A DNA stretch of 64,000 bases from Labia minor (lineage: Eukaryota > Arthropoda > Insecta > Dermaptera > Spongiphoridae). Below, piece after piece: positions 26,439 to 36,945 of this stretch. Numbering within the stretch: the first letter of the stretch is position 1; every line of letters begins with the position of its first letter. The notes under the pieces were generated by a model. That model made no database searches. It was not told where the DNA came from and worked only from the letters and a program-made list of their open reading frames with translations. Location: NCBI GenBank assembly GCA_963082975.1, contig OY720349.1, positions 49,581,962 through 49,645,961 of the forward strand, given 5' to 3'. Both the position numbers and the translations under genes were made by a program.

Positions 26439-26442
<4 letters not shown>
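26138..26442 (+). mobile_element. Probable decayed family B element next to family A copy 2
   Basis: Weak but ordered similarity to family B: GAAATTCACACATAGATAAT against CAAATTTCACATGTGGAGAT, AAATTATATGACGTCAGC against AAATTATATGACGTCATC, and at the right end AAACGACGGCTCGGTGAACC against AAACCGTCGGTCGGTTCAGA. It directly follows family A copy 2. An AT microsatellite (26442-26469) has expanded at its right edge. Confidence 0.45.
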
Positions 26443-26472
<30 letters not shown>

Positions 26473-26700
26473 AACGTGATTTGCACTAAAAAAAAGTATT
26501 TAATTATAATTATAAAATAATTATTAAAAGAAAGAAAAAAAATAGTCGGTTTAAAGTTTTAAATAAATAGGCATCTCTTCTATATCTTCTAATTCTTCTT
26601 ATACCAGAAAATTATTTTATTTCAAACTTTTTATTGAGAATAGAGATAATAGAAATAGTCTGATATTGGATCTCCCACCATAGTTAGTCATAAAATCGTG
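26443..26700. other. AT microsatellite and AT-rich spacer
   Basis: A (TA)n run at about 26442-26469 is followed by AT-rich DNA without features. Confidence 0.6.
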
Positions 26701-26925
26701 AAAGTAACGATGGGAAAAAACGTGGCTCGAATAAATGAAGAAAGGCTATCGAGAAGTTTGTTTTTAGAGAAACCAATTGGGAATTGACTAGTGGTAGGTA
26801 AACGAAAAGTCGGGATGGTCTGCCACGAAAAAGTAAGGTAACTGACAAAGAAGATAGCAATTGAATGTATGAGGCTCAGAAGGGATAGTTGTAGAAATTT
26901 GGTGGCCTGGAACTTTGGAGCTCAG
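26701..26925 (+). mobile_element. LINE ORF2 C-terminal fragment
   Basis: Short plus-strand pieces in different frames resemble the region after the reverse transcriptase of arthropod non-LTR elements. GKNVARINEERLSRSLFLEK matches the usual GHVARMxEERxxRxxF block. GRxKSRW matches the GRPRxRW block, and LRRDSCRNLV matches AQDRDxWRNLV. The pieces come in the expected order, with frameshifts and a stop between them. The family is the same as, or close to, the LINE at 35.7 kb but on the opposite strand. Confidence 0.55.
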
Positions 26926-27219
26926 TTTTTTAAATTAATATTTATTATATTTTATTTTTATGTTAAAGTTTATTTATAAGATCATGGCATGAATAAATAA
27001 AAAAAAATTTCAAAGAATTATAATTTCTTCTGGAAAATAAATTGAAAAAGTCTGTATGGTGCAAAATATTATCGTTTGTGGGGCTTTTATGAAATAATTC
27101 AAGATGCAAGCATGTACATAGGTGTGTATATGCTTAAAAAAAGTAACAAAAGGTCGGAAAAAGGTCACTGTAAACCAAAGTTATTTTACGTAAAACCCCA
27201 TTTTTGCATTAAAAAAAAA
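26926..27219. other. AT-rich spacer between LINE fragment and family A copy 3
   Basis: AT-rich. A short frame at 27076-27270 runs into family A copy 3 and is not considered a gene. Confidence 0.6.
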
Positions 27220-27509
27220 TCTGGAGTGTCTCCACTCGACTTTCTCGCAATTTTGAATTGGATTAATTAACACATATATTATATATTTAAATTTAATTTA
27301 ATTAATTAAATTATAAATTAGAATTAATAAATAATATTTATTAAACCAGCGCGTGTTTGGCTCTTTGTTGATGATACTACTTTACGTGTTGGCGAGTGAT
27401 TCGAAGTCAACGTTTTAAAATATTTAGAAAATTAATTCTGGTATTTTCAGCGATTCAATCAATCGAAAATTTTCGTGATCGCAAAACTATCTCTGGGGAG
27501 ATAGTAAAA
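27220..27509 (+). mobile_element. Helentron-like element, family A copy 3, internally deleted
   Basis: Both ends are intact: TCTG GAGTG TCTC CACTC G at the start, and CTATCTC TGGG GAGATAG then AAAA at the end. The middle is missing: sequence passes directly from GCGATTCAATCAATC to GAAAATTTTCGTGATCGC, which are separated by about 300 bases in full copies. The lost segment includes the microsatellite. The junction shares the bases ATC with both breakpoints, consistent with a microhomology-mediated deletion or a shortened derivative that was itself mobile. Confidence 0.8.
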
Positions 27510-28830
27510 AATATTTTTTTTTTTTGTTTTTTGTAAAGAATTTTTAGATTTTGACTATATATAATCTCCCGTTTTTGTGAATTGAATTTTTCGGCACCGT
27601 TATATTTTCTAGTCAAAGATCTTCATTATCACATCCGTCACTGACATCTAATTTCTACAGTCATCTCATGACTCGCCGATCGCAACATAATCACACCCCC
27701 TAATTATCATTGTTTATAATACATGTATTTTTGAAAAATAATTTAAATCGTTTATTTATGGTTTATTGATTTAATTCATTCTATAAATATTATTATTAAT
27801 AAATAAGGATAAAAATATAAGAACTAACTGACTGACTTATTAACTGAAATATAAAAAGTTTCTTTATACTTATATATTTATAAACAATGACTACTGCTTC
27901 AGTATATTTACTTTATTTTTTTTAATAAATATTTTGAATATTCGTTTTTGTTAAATATTTTAAATTATATATAAATTATATATAATCTATGTTTTTAATA
28001 TAGGGATGTATTTTATTATTTATCATAAATAAGATAAAATTCTATGTGGAAGTACATATTATTAAATAAATAGATATTTAAGCACAATTATGGATATATA
28101 ATTAAAAGATAATCTCTAAATACTTTGATGTGAGAAATTCTCATTCATGTATGGCAATGGATTGTGTTCAAAAGTTTTGGCGCAATCGATCAGTACAAGC
28201 GTTGAGCGACATCAAGGCGCGCACAACTCTAAACTTTCTGGTTCCTCCAAACCCTTTCTCCCCCTCATCTATTAATTAGCCCAACTCTATCTATTTTTTA
28301 TATTTGTATCACTCAAAATAATCTGAATTTTTTAAAGACCCTATTAATATCAAACCATTATTTAGTTTATATTTTTTTTTACAATTTTGTACTGAATGAA
28401 TTAAAAATAAATCTAATCAATGCTTATTTATTAAAATATGTTTAAAAAATTGAATTAATATAAAATTTATTATTTCATTTTTATTGGAAATTTTTAATAT
28501 TATTTAAATTACTATATAATTATTATTTACATTATATTATACATAAATTATACATTAATACAATTCAACAAAAATACATACAAAATAGTTAATTAAAATT
28601 TTGTTTAGTTTGTTTATTTCAGAAGTTTATTTTCATTTTTATTTAGAATATATAGTTAGTTTTAAATTCTATAAAAATAAATACTTAAAATTTAAAAAAC
28701 CGTTTTTATTATTCAGAAAATAAACATTCAATAATTCAATAGATTTGTGTAAAATTAATTAACAAAATACTATTTTTTTATAGATTTTTTTAAAATATAT
28801 TATTAAGACAATTTATGATTTATGTTTGAT
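27510..28830. other. AT-rich stretch, no gene seen
   Basis: AT-rich with two balanced patches: about 27600-27705 (including AGTCAT-CTC-ATGACT) and about 28135-28270 (GTTTTGGCGCAATCGATCAG). No coding frame or classifiable repeat was found. Confidence 0.6.
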
Positions 28831-30022
28831 TTTTACTATCTCGCCAGATAGTATTGCGATCACGAAAATTTTCGACGTCGAGATTTTGATGATTTTATAC
28901 GTTTTGATGGTCCCTGAGTCATTTTCAGGTTGAGAAAAATCTGTGTGTGTGCGTATGTCGACAAGATTACACAAAAACGGTTTGAGCTAAAATAATGAAA
29001 TTTGATACACGGGCACTATTAAAAATTCATAGTTTTCTATCAACTTTTGAGAAATATAGCTCATTCAGAAGAGGACCATTACCTACCACTTTTTCATTTT
29101 TTACCGACCGACGATAGTAAGGGAGGTATTGTTTTCACACCAAATTTCACATGTGGAGATTTTTACATATCTCCACGAATCATGCATTTTCTAAACAGAA
29201 AAAAGTATTTTTAGCATGATGTCTGTCCGTCCGTCCGTCTGTCCGTCCGTATAGATGTGTACAGCCTGAACGGCTCAACGGATTTTGATCAAATTTGGTA
29301 TATTTAATTAATGCATCAGTAGGATGAATTGATCAACTTTTGGTGCAAATCCGAAAATAGGAAGGGAAGGTTATTTTCACACCAAATTTCACATGAGGAG
29401 ATTTTTTACATATCATCACGAATCATTCACTTTGTATTGGTTTTATACTTATCTTTATTAGTTTTTTCATAATTTAAAATTATATGACGTCATCCAGCCA
29501 TTCATGACGTCACAGCCTGGTCTTACATATATATTATAAATAAAATACAATTAAAAATATTTATGTTCTATCCATATCTGTCTTTTATTACATTAATAGA
29601 TATATTAAAATTATTTGAAATTGTTTCTGTAGCTGGAAATTAATTTATTTCAAACCGTCGGTCGGTTCAGACCTGGCCACAGGTCAACTTATTTTTCCTC
29701 TAAACTGACTGTAAAAATAAAGATATATGTTTGATAGTTTTTCACAAGATTAAAAATTGTATAAAACTGATATATATAGAATTTCAACTTGATTGAATCG
29801 CTGAAAGTACCGGATATAATTTTTTAAATTTTTTAACACGTTGACTGCCAATCACGCGCCAGCACTTGTCTTCATCAAAGAGCCAAACACGCGCTGATTT
29901 AATAAATATTATTTATTATTTTCAATTTTTAATTTAATAATTTAATTTAATTTAAATATATAATATATGTGTTAATTAATCCAATTAAAATTTGTGAGAT
30001 AGTCGAGTGGAGACACTCCAGA
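28831..30022 (-). mobile_element. Helentron-like element, family A copy 4, interrupted by a family B element
   Basis: Minus-strand copy. It starts (element 3' end) with TTTTACTATCTCGCC and ends (element 5' end) with GAGTGGAGACACTC then CAGA before a T-run. Family A sequence stops at 29102, inside TTTTTCATTTTTT, and resumes at about 29691 with TTTTTCCTCTAAACTGAC. The uninterrupted equivalent is seen in copy 6 (TTTTGATTTTTTTCTTCTAA), so a single nested insertion of about 588 bases accounts for the extra length. The remaining 604 bases match the full-length family size. The TG microsatellite (28945-28957) is short here. Confidence 0.85.
29103..29690 (+). mobile_element. Helentron-like family B element nested in family A copy 4
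   Basis: It begins with ACCGACCGACGATAGTAAGG and carries AACCGTCGGTCGGTT (29653-29667), so the first 11 bases recur inverted near the 3' end. That is followed by a perfect hairpin, GACCTG GCCA CAGGTC (29670-29685), and AACTT. It lies inside a T-run of family A with no clear target duplication beyond Ts. The architecture (inverted motif near both ends, terminal 3' hairpin, T-run target) matches Helentron-type elements. The interior holds a TCCG-rich run (GTCTGTCCGTCCGTCCGTC near 29221), two TGACGTCA palindromes (about 29487 and 29508), and a duplicated copy of its own 5' segment starting near 29360. No coding capacity. Confidence 0.75.
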
Positions 30023-30213
30023 TTTTTTAAAATAATATAGTAAATTAAGTCTACATAAATATATATAATATTTCTCTTTTCTAGATTTATAAAATATTAA
30101 ATAATAAAAAATATATAGATAATTTTTTATTTCTTATTTAATATAAATATATTGTATCAAAACTAAAAATTAATATTTTTTGGGTTGTGTGTAATATACC
30201 AACTAATAAATAA
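30023..30213. other. AT-rich spacer, nothing seen
   Basis: Short AT-rich interval between family A copy 4 and a hAT fragment. Confidence 0.6.
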
Positions 30214-30380
30214 CTGTGCCGCGGCAAAAAAAAGGTAAAATGTTTTTGGGACTAGGCTCTTAAACATTTCCGACTTTCTAAATTTTTTCAATAAGTTTTT
30301 TGGGAACACTTTTTTTGTGTGCCGCCAAATTTTTAAACCGTTAAAAGTGTGCCGCGGTAAAAAATGGTTGAGAATCACTG
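30214..30380 (-). mobile_element. Truncated hAT MITE
   Basis: Read on the minus strand it begins CAGTGATTCTCAACCATTTT, the classic CAGTGxTTCTCAACC hAT terminus. TACCGCGGCACAC, GGCGGCACACAAAAA and finally TTGCCGCGGCACAG follow, a GC-core repeat pattern common in hAT MITEs. The opposite terminus (…GAACCACTG type) is not present, so the element is truncated near 30214. No coding function: the frame at 30163-30378 is a chance reading of it. Confidence 0.65.
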
Positions 30381-33300
30381 ATTTATTGTATTATATAGTT
30401 ATAATTATTATTTGCGTATTTTTCTAATCTAATTAAATACACTAGGGGTATTTATCTTTGGCTGTAACTTATGCACACTAAGAATAACTTAGAAGCAAAA
30501 ATAATAATTAAATAGTTATAAAGTTATGACTCTACAAAATTAGGTGATAAAGCAGCTGTGCTAGTATTAAATATAAATTTTCTTTTAATTTTTGGTTTCA
30601 TATGTTTTGCAATATCAAAATAATACACCCTACTTGATCAGAAATCCCCTCACTTGTTTTGATTCTGATGTAATTAATATTTTCATATACAAATTTCAAT
30701 TTATTTCTGTTTAGATCTAGATATTGTGTTACATTTATTTTGACTACAGAAAAAATTTTTATTAATATGAAATTTATAAAATGATAACATTTAATGTTTT
30801 CTCTTTAGAATATATTTTCTTGTATAAAAAAAGATATACTTTAAAACCCCCTAACATTTGTGTGAAATATGTGACCAAATTTATTTAAATTTGAATTTTT
30901 GTTTCTACAAAACTACAATATGGCTCTTCTTTATATATATGATAAACCGGAATCCGGTTCATATTGACTTTATCTTTGCCCATGCATGGTATATATTTAG
31001 TATATATAATATATTATTATTGATAATAGTCAATTCTTTTCAAGTCCTATCTACCCTTAATTATGCAAGCAATTTTATTAATTATTATTAAATTTTAAGG
31101 GTTTTTTTCTGTTTTATGTTTGTCCTTGAAAGGATTCTTTCTATCTGATTAAGGTCACCGTATGTCATTTGCTGCGATAGCGACGTGGGAACAGAGGTGT
31201 CTATCCTCTGCAGTTCCCCTCCATTACGCCTCCTCATATACGCACGCACACCTGCATATACGCTTCAAAATAAAAAAATTAAAAAAAAAAGAAAATTTTG
31301 AATACATTCTTTGATTCAGTTTAGTGTGAACCGGCTCTCATTCCAAAACTGCAAGACAATGAATGAAACGGGATGCAAATTTAACAATCCTATATCAAAT
31401 AATTTAAAAATAAATAAATAAAAAAAGAATATAATTATCAATTTTTAATAAAATAATATGATTTACAGAGTGTCTTAGAGAACTCAGCTCAATCAAAAGT
31501 TATTATGCATCCTAACTAGAAATAAAAAATAATTGAAAAGAAAATATCAATTTAGACTGGTCAAAAAAATAAGTAAACTTAATTTAATTTAAAAATATAT
31601 ACTCTTGATTGGAAATAGAGAAAATTAAGCTTAATCAAATATAAATATTTTTTTAATATTTTATTTGGAAATTTCAATGATACGAGAAAATATTTAATTA
31701 TTTCAATTATATACTCTATAATAAAAAAAATTCACACTCTCTCTTTGTAAAGAACTGAGAAATAATCCATCCATCCATCCATTCATGATAGATTCCTTTA
31801 TACTGTATATCTAAATTAATAAAAATTAACTTGTCAAGTTTTATTTACATCTGGGTATAGAATAATAAAAAAAATTAGATTATATTAAATAATTGAGAAG
31901 AAATTTTAATATTTTCATTATTAAAATTTTGATAAAAAGAAATTTTATTTTATTTACCTTCTCTGTAAATTTGACACTTTAAGTTGAGATATTAAAGTAT
32001 GAATAACAATTAAACACCATTTATTACTATAATTTTTTTAATTTTTAAATAATTTTATATTTAACTGCATATTATGATTTTATTTGTATTTTGTTTTGTT
32101 TTTTTGGTTTACATAACTAATTACAAGAATTTTAAATGTAAGTGTAATACCCTTAAATCATTTCTAATAATTATTTTTTGTCTTTTATTGTAATTTCCAT
32201 TTGAATTTCTTGTTTGTGTTGCCAAGTGAATGATTTTTCAAATTCGCAACGAATAAGTACGTTTATTTTTATTCAATTGAAATTAAAATCTGGCCAAATA
32301 TAAATAGAAAGTTGAAGAAATGATTTTAGAGATTAATAAAAATTATTGATAACTTATGTCAAAATTCATTTTTATTAAATTTTGATTAAATTTTTGTCTT
32401 TTAAGCCATTTTTATTCTTTCCCTGCTTTTTCTCTCTGGACAAGAATAAATTGTAAATCATAAACGCCATTAATAATAATACAAAGTCTTGATCGAACAT
32501 TGATTTAAAGTTCAAAATATTAAATCTAGAAAATTGTATGACAAAATTATTATTTAATTAAACTAGAAATTGCATAATCTTTAAAACAAGGAAAACATGT
32601 TAACTAATAAAATATCATTATTTTCAAAATTTATATTTAAAAAAATAAATAAAATATTTATCTTTGATGAATAATTTAAATTAATTATTAATCTGTTGAT
32701 TGATCCAACAAGAAATTTTGATGATTTAAAATGGATAAAAAAAGATAGCTCTGGCTCCTAATTAATTGTGCTCTTATTGTAACGGTGAAAAGTTTTTGCC
32801 ATCTTTTCATCAAAGCATAATTTCCATTTCTATGATATTATAAAGTAATTATTGTGGTTATTTGAAGAGGAAAATAATATATGAACTCGCAAGAGGAAAA
32901 GAGAATGAGAAAGAGAACGGGAGAGAAACAGACAGAGGTATATTAAAAAGGTCTCTAGCAAAAACAGGTGAATGCTAAAGAACACAAAAAAGAGAAAAGC
33001 GTAAAAGGAAATGAAATAAGTTAGTGTGTACTACACATGGTATTCACTTATATTAGAATTAAATATTTTAACATCTTATCACACATTAAAATATGAAATT
33101 AAAAACAAAATATTTTTATCAGAATGAAAAATTTATATAATATAGAATTATTAGTTAATACCTTTTAATATTATATATAAATTAAATTACAATTGTTAAA
33201 AGTTCTGTCAAAGAACTTGTTAAGCTCAACATATTTAAAAAAAAAATGAAATCAATTTGGTTTCAATGTCCAAATTATTATATAGTTTGAATTTGGCTAA

Positions 33301-35399
33301 ACTTTATTGATTTACTTTTATTTTTTAATAAAGAAATCTTTAAACCAAATAGTTTTAAAAATAAAATAATGATAAAAAAAATTGTCCGAAATTTCATGAA
33401 ATAAATTATGATTATTAAAATAATATCGTTGTATATGTATATTATTAAAATAAAATTATTATAAATTTTTTTCACAAATCACTAAAAATCATTTCATTAG
33501 CATATTATTTTTTTAGAAAATCGACAAAGCAAAAAACAAAACTTAAAAAAATGATAGACCATCGCATCCGGGAAAAGTTTGTTATTAATAATATTATTTA
33601 AAAATTTTGTAGGTTGAAATTAAAAAAACAAAAATTGTAGATTCTTGCTAAAAATTTCGTGTTTACAAGACAATTATTAAGTGAAAGAATGATGGCATGA
33701 ATCAAAAAAAAGAAAAAAAAACTGAATAGAATTGCAATTCTTGAAACCGTTACGGCTCTCTTTCTTTCTTCGTACTGGTTCATTCAACGAGGCTAGATCG
33801 CTGACACACTTTCTAATATTATTCTAACATCAATGAACTTTTAAATCACGAAGCCAATTATTAGAAATTATGAATAAATAAATATGTATTTATTTATTTT
33901 ATTTTATAATTTTATTGAAATTTAATAATTATTTTGCCTGGCAACACACTCAAAAATTGTCAAAAAAATAACCTAAGTTTTCATTTATATTATAAATAAA
34001 AGAAATTATATATTAACTTTAAAATATTTGATAATATAGAAAATATCAAAATAATACAATTTATATATAAATATATATATATATATTAATCAGTAATCCT
34101 TAATCAATATTATATAACCAAAATAACTACTACTATTAAATTACTAAATGCTAAAATAAAAAAGATTTTAATTTTTATAAAAATTATTTATCATTTATAA
34201 TATTTATATTAAACTATTTTCACAGATTTTTAAAATTCATTTAATTTTTTTTATTTATTCAATTTTTGTTGTAGGTTGTATCTTATATATTATATAGATA
34301 AAATGAGAGAATGTGGGTACTTCAATTAAAATATTCAAAATTACAATCAAGAATATATTCATATCACAATCTTTATTATCTATTGAATTATATATGTATA
34401 ATATTTATAATATTTAATATAATAAATATTGTAATATTTATATATTTTAATATAATAAATGAAAGTATAAAAATTAATATGAAGGCTAAATTTATCCAAC
34501 TTCAAATAAGAAGAAATTATATTCTCCATTTTCACATTTTTCTATAAACCTTATTAATAATAATATTATGATTTTTATTTTATGATAAACTTAAATTTAC
34601 ATTACTTTATTAGATAATTATTCATTACAAACTACCAGCTATCAATTCATATGTTTCATTTAGGTCATGACTTTTCTTTATCATATATTGACTTAACATA
34701 TTGGTCTTTAATAGTTAAAAGAATTTTATAATTTCATTAAAAATTTATTAATTAAACAACCCAATCAATTATTTATTTGCATCAAAGATCTGATATATTT
34801 TTAATGAACGGAACTATATACATATTATAATTTGTTCATTCATTAAAAGATTGGAAAAGATTGTTGGTTATTTTTGTTTTTCCTATATAATAATAATATT
34901 ATAATTATTTTATGAATGATGATTGATGTAGTAATTGTATATTATAAATTCAAAGTATTTTTTTTTATAAAAAAGATAAATGAAGAAAGTAAAGTCTAAA
35001 TAAAAATAGATTCTCACTAATAATTAAATGAATAAATTAATAAATAAATAATCATTTGCTTTAAGAATAGATGATGATTAGGAGCATTTTTCATATTTCT
35101 CTTCTTTCATTGCTCTTAACGTAAATTGTCAGAATTTGAAAAGAAAATGTTTACAAATGATAGGAAAAAGACATTAAACATATAATCAAAAATAAATAAT
35201 TCAACGACATATATTTTTAACAGATTATCCATTTGATTTTACATAATATCAATGTTTATTAAATTTAATTTATTTTAAATTTGAATCAATATTCAGTTAA
35301 TAGAGATTTGTTTTGTTGTAAATTTTGTTTCAATTTGGGTAAAAATAACAAAGTTCTGTTTATTAGAATAAAAAATAATGAATGGAGGCGTATATATAT
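30381..35399. other. AT-rich desert with one small GC island, no gene seen
   Basis: About 5 kb of AT-rich DNA. A compact balanced patch at about 31155-31265 contains GCTGCGATAGCGACGTGGG and ACGCACGCACACC. An ATCC run (31768-31784) and AG-rich sequence (32890-32940) are the other departures. Frames at 30858-31091, 33278-33475, 33598-33783 and 34311-34547 are low-complexity and unsupported. Confidence 0.6.
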
Positions 35400-35560
35400 T
35401 GTGCACTCTGCTTCGCTAAAAGCCTAGCTTTAAGGGGCACGATTTAATTTAAAATAATTACAACTAGCTGCTCAGAGCGCCTTCGGCGCTCTTCACACCT
35501 AGACGGGGGCTCCGCCCCCTGTACCCCCGAGTTGTACATAGTATTTGGTGGTTGAAAGTA
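35400..35560. repeat. GC-rich double-hairpin repeat fragment
   Basis: Two perfect palindromes sit close together: GAGCGCC-TTC-GGCGCTC (about 35476-35492) and GGGGGC-TCC-GCCCCC (about 35505-35519), followed by TGTACCCCCGAG. This is out of keeping with the AT-rich flanks and looks like part of a dispersed repeat. It lies just beyond the 3' side of the minus-strand LINE at 35.7 kb, so it could be the LINE's 3' untranslated tail or an independent insertion. Confidence 0.45.
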
Positions 35561-35689
35561 TTAAAAGGTTTTCATCCATTTTGTTTCAATCCGTATATTA
35601 CATAAAACATTCATTTCTTTTTGTGTTCTTATTTAAAAAATATATTTTAATTTAATCACTATATTAATTATATATATTATTATTGTATA

Positions 35690-36945
35690 TGTTATATCTA
35701 TCTACCTATGTGGCTCAAAGATACTCTAAAGTTCTTAGCCGCAACAACCACATTTCTCCAAGTGTCCCTATCCTGAGCCCTTATTCCATCTCTCTTACGT
35801 CCCTTCCTACGCGTCATTGGTTTTCCAAGCGGACGTTTTCCAATCGGTCTTCCCACCAATATCTTTTTCCTCTCCCATTCTTGCCACGTGCCCTGCCTAT
35901 CGCAGCTTTTTCCCTTTTATAACCCTAACTATTTCTGAAGATGCAGAGAGGCCATGCAATTTCTTGTTATACAGTCTCCCTCATACCCGGTGACCTCATC
36001 TTTCTTTGGCCAATAAATGCAGGGAAGAATCCTATTCTCAAATACTCTGAATCTACTCTCATCTCCAAGGGTCATAGACCATGCCTCCCACCCATATAAT
36101 GCAACAGGCAAAATAATCTTTTTATATATTCCCTTTGATAATAATTTTGAAGAGATAAGCCTCTTTATTGCAGATAACAGGCGTTTCCCGATTGCAACCC
36201 CGATTTAAATTCTTCTCAAATATTATTATCCTTCGTGATTACATTCAATTTTTCTACATATTCAAATTCTACATTTTGTATCTTAAGATTTTGTATGTTA
36301 ATACTCTTCCTCTTTGTTACTAAATATTTTTTCTTATCACTATTAATTTCAAACCTCCATTAAATTTTCCTCGCTATCTGTAATTGCAATTGCCGAATCT
36401 CCTATTACAGAGGTTCTTAAACTTATGTACTCCGCGGACCCCCACTTGAGAAAATTCTTTTTGACGGACCCCATCCCAACTTTAGGTACTTTACGTCATT
36501 TTATTAGTTAATTTCTGGCTTAAGATCTCATAAGAACAAGGATATATGGTGAATATTTCTAACAGTGATTGGTGAATAACGATTTTTTTGCATATTGTAG
36601 AACAGATTTTATTAGAAAATTCAGCTAAATATGAAGATGGAAACGGTAGCAATAATTTTCTTGCACATTTCGTTGAATTTGGGTATTTGATCTGTTTCCT
36701 CACAAAGCCATGCCATCGCTCCTTTTATATTAAATAAAGTTTTAACTGACTCATCATTTTATCGTGCACCTGTACGATGGCTTTGCGGACCCCCAGTAAA
36801 GGCTTCGCGGACCCCCAGGGGTCCGCGGACCACAGTTTAAGAACCTCTGTCCTATTATATTTAAGTCGTCTGAGTAACCTAATATTTTACAATTGATTTC
36901 CGCATCTTATTCTTTCTTTACTACCTTCAAGAGAAATTTGAAGAT
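35690..36945 (-). mobile_element. 5'-truncated LINE (non-LTR retrotransposon) with hAT insertion
   Basis: The minus strand encodes the C-terminal half of a non-LTR ORF2 in order. First come DAEINCKILGYSDDLNIIGD, the reverse transcriptase catalytic YxDD box (YSDD here) at about 36856-36895, and INSDKKKYLVTKR (NxxKTKYMV block). Then come VEFEYVEKLNVITKDNNI (FxYLGSxITxDNN block) and PVALYGWEAWSMTLGDESRF with VFENRILPCIYWPKKDEVTG (YGxExWTL...RVFERxxLRxIFGPKRDEVTG block). GRPIGKRPLGKP and AQDRDTWRNVVVAAK complete it. Stops and frameshifts make it non-functional. The endonuclease and most of the RT are absent, as expected for 5' truncation. The clade is not assigned. The RT box is split by the hAT element at 36408-36849. 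Related scraps lie at 12.2 and 26.7 kb. Confidence 0.85.
36408..36849. mobile_element. Internally deleted hAT element inside the LINE
   Basis: It begins CAGAGGTTCTTAAACT and ends with the inverted copy AGTTTAAGAACCTCTG: 16 identical terminal bases. Perfect 8-bp target duplications TCCTATTA flank it (36400-36407 and 36850-36857), diagnostic of the hAT superfamily. Subterminal GCGGACCCCC repeats occur at both ends. On the minus strand a frame at 36491-36703 includes KYPNSTKCARKLLLPFPSSY then LAE, matching the LLPFxTxYLCE segment of the hAT transposase C-terminal dimerisation region (Charlie/ZBED-type). It therefore derives from a transposase-bearing element rather than being an unrelated MITE. 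At 442 bp it cannot encode a full transposase. Confidence 0.9.

Noticed and set aside
28831-30022. A single 1.2-kb transposon with subterminal repeats
   Set aside because: Comparison with the uninterrupted family A copy at 62.4 kb shows that it is two elements, one nested in the other.
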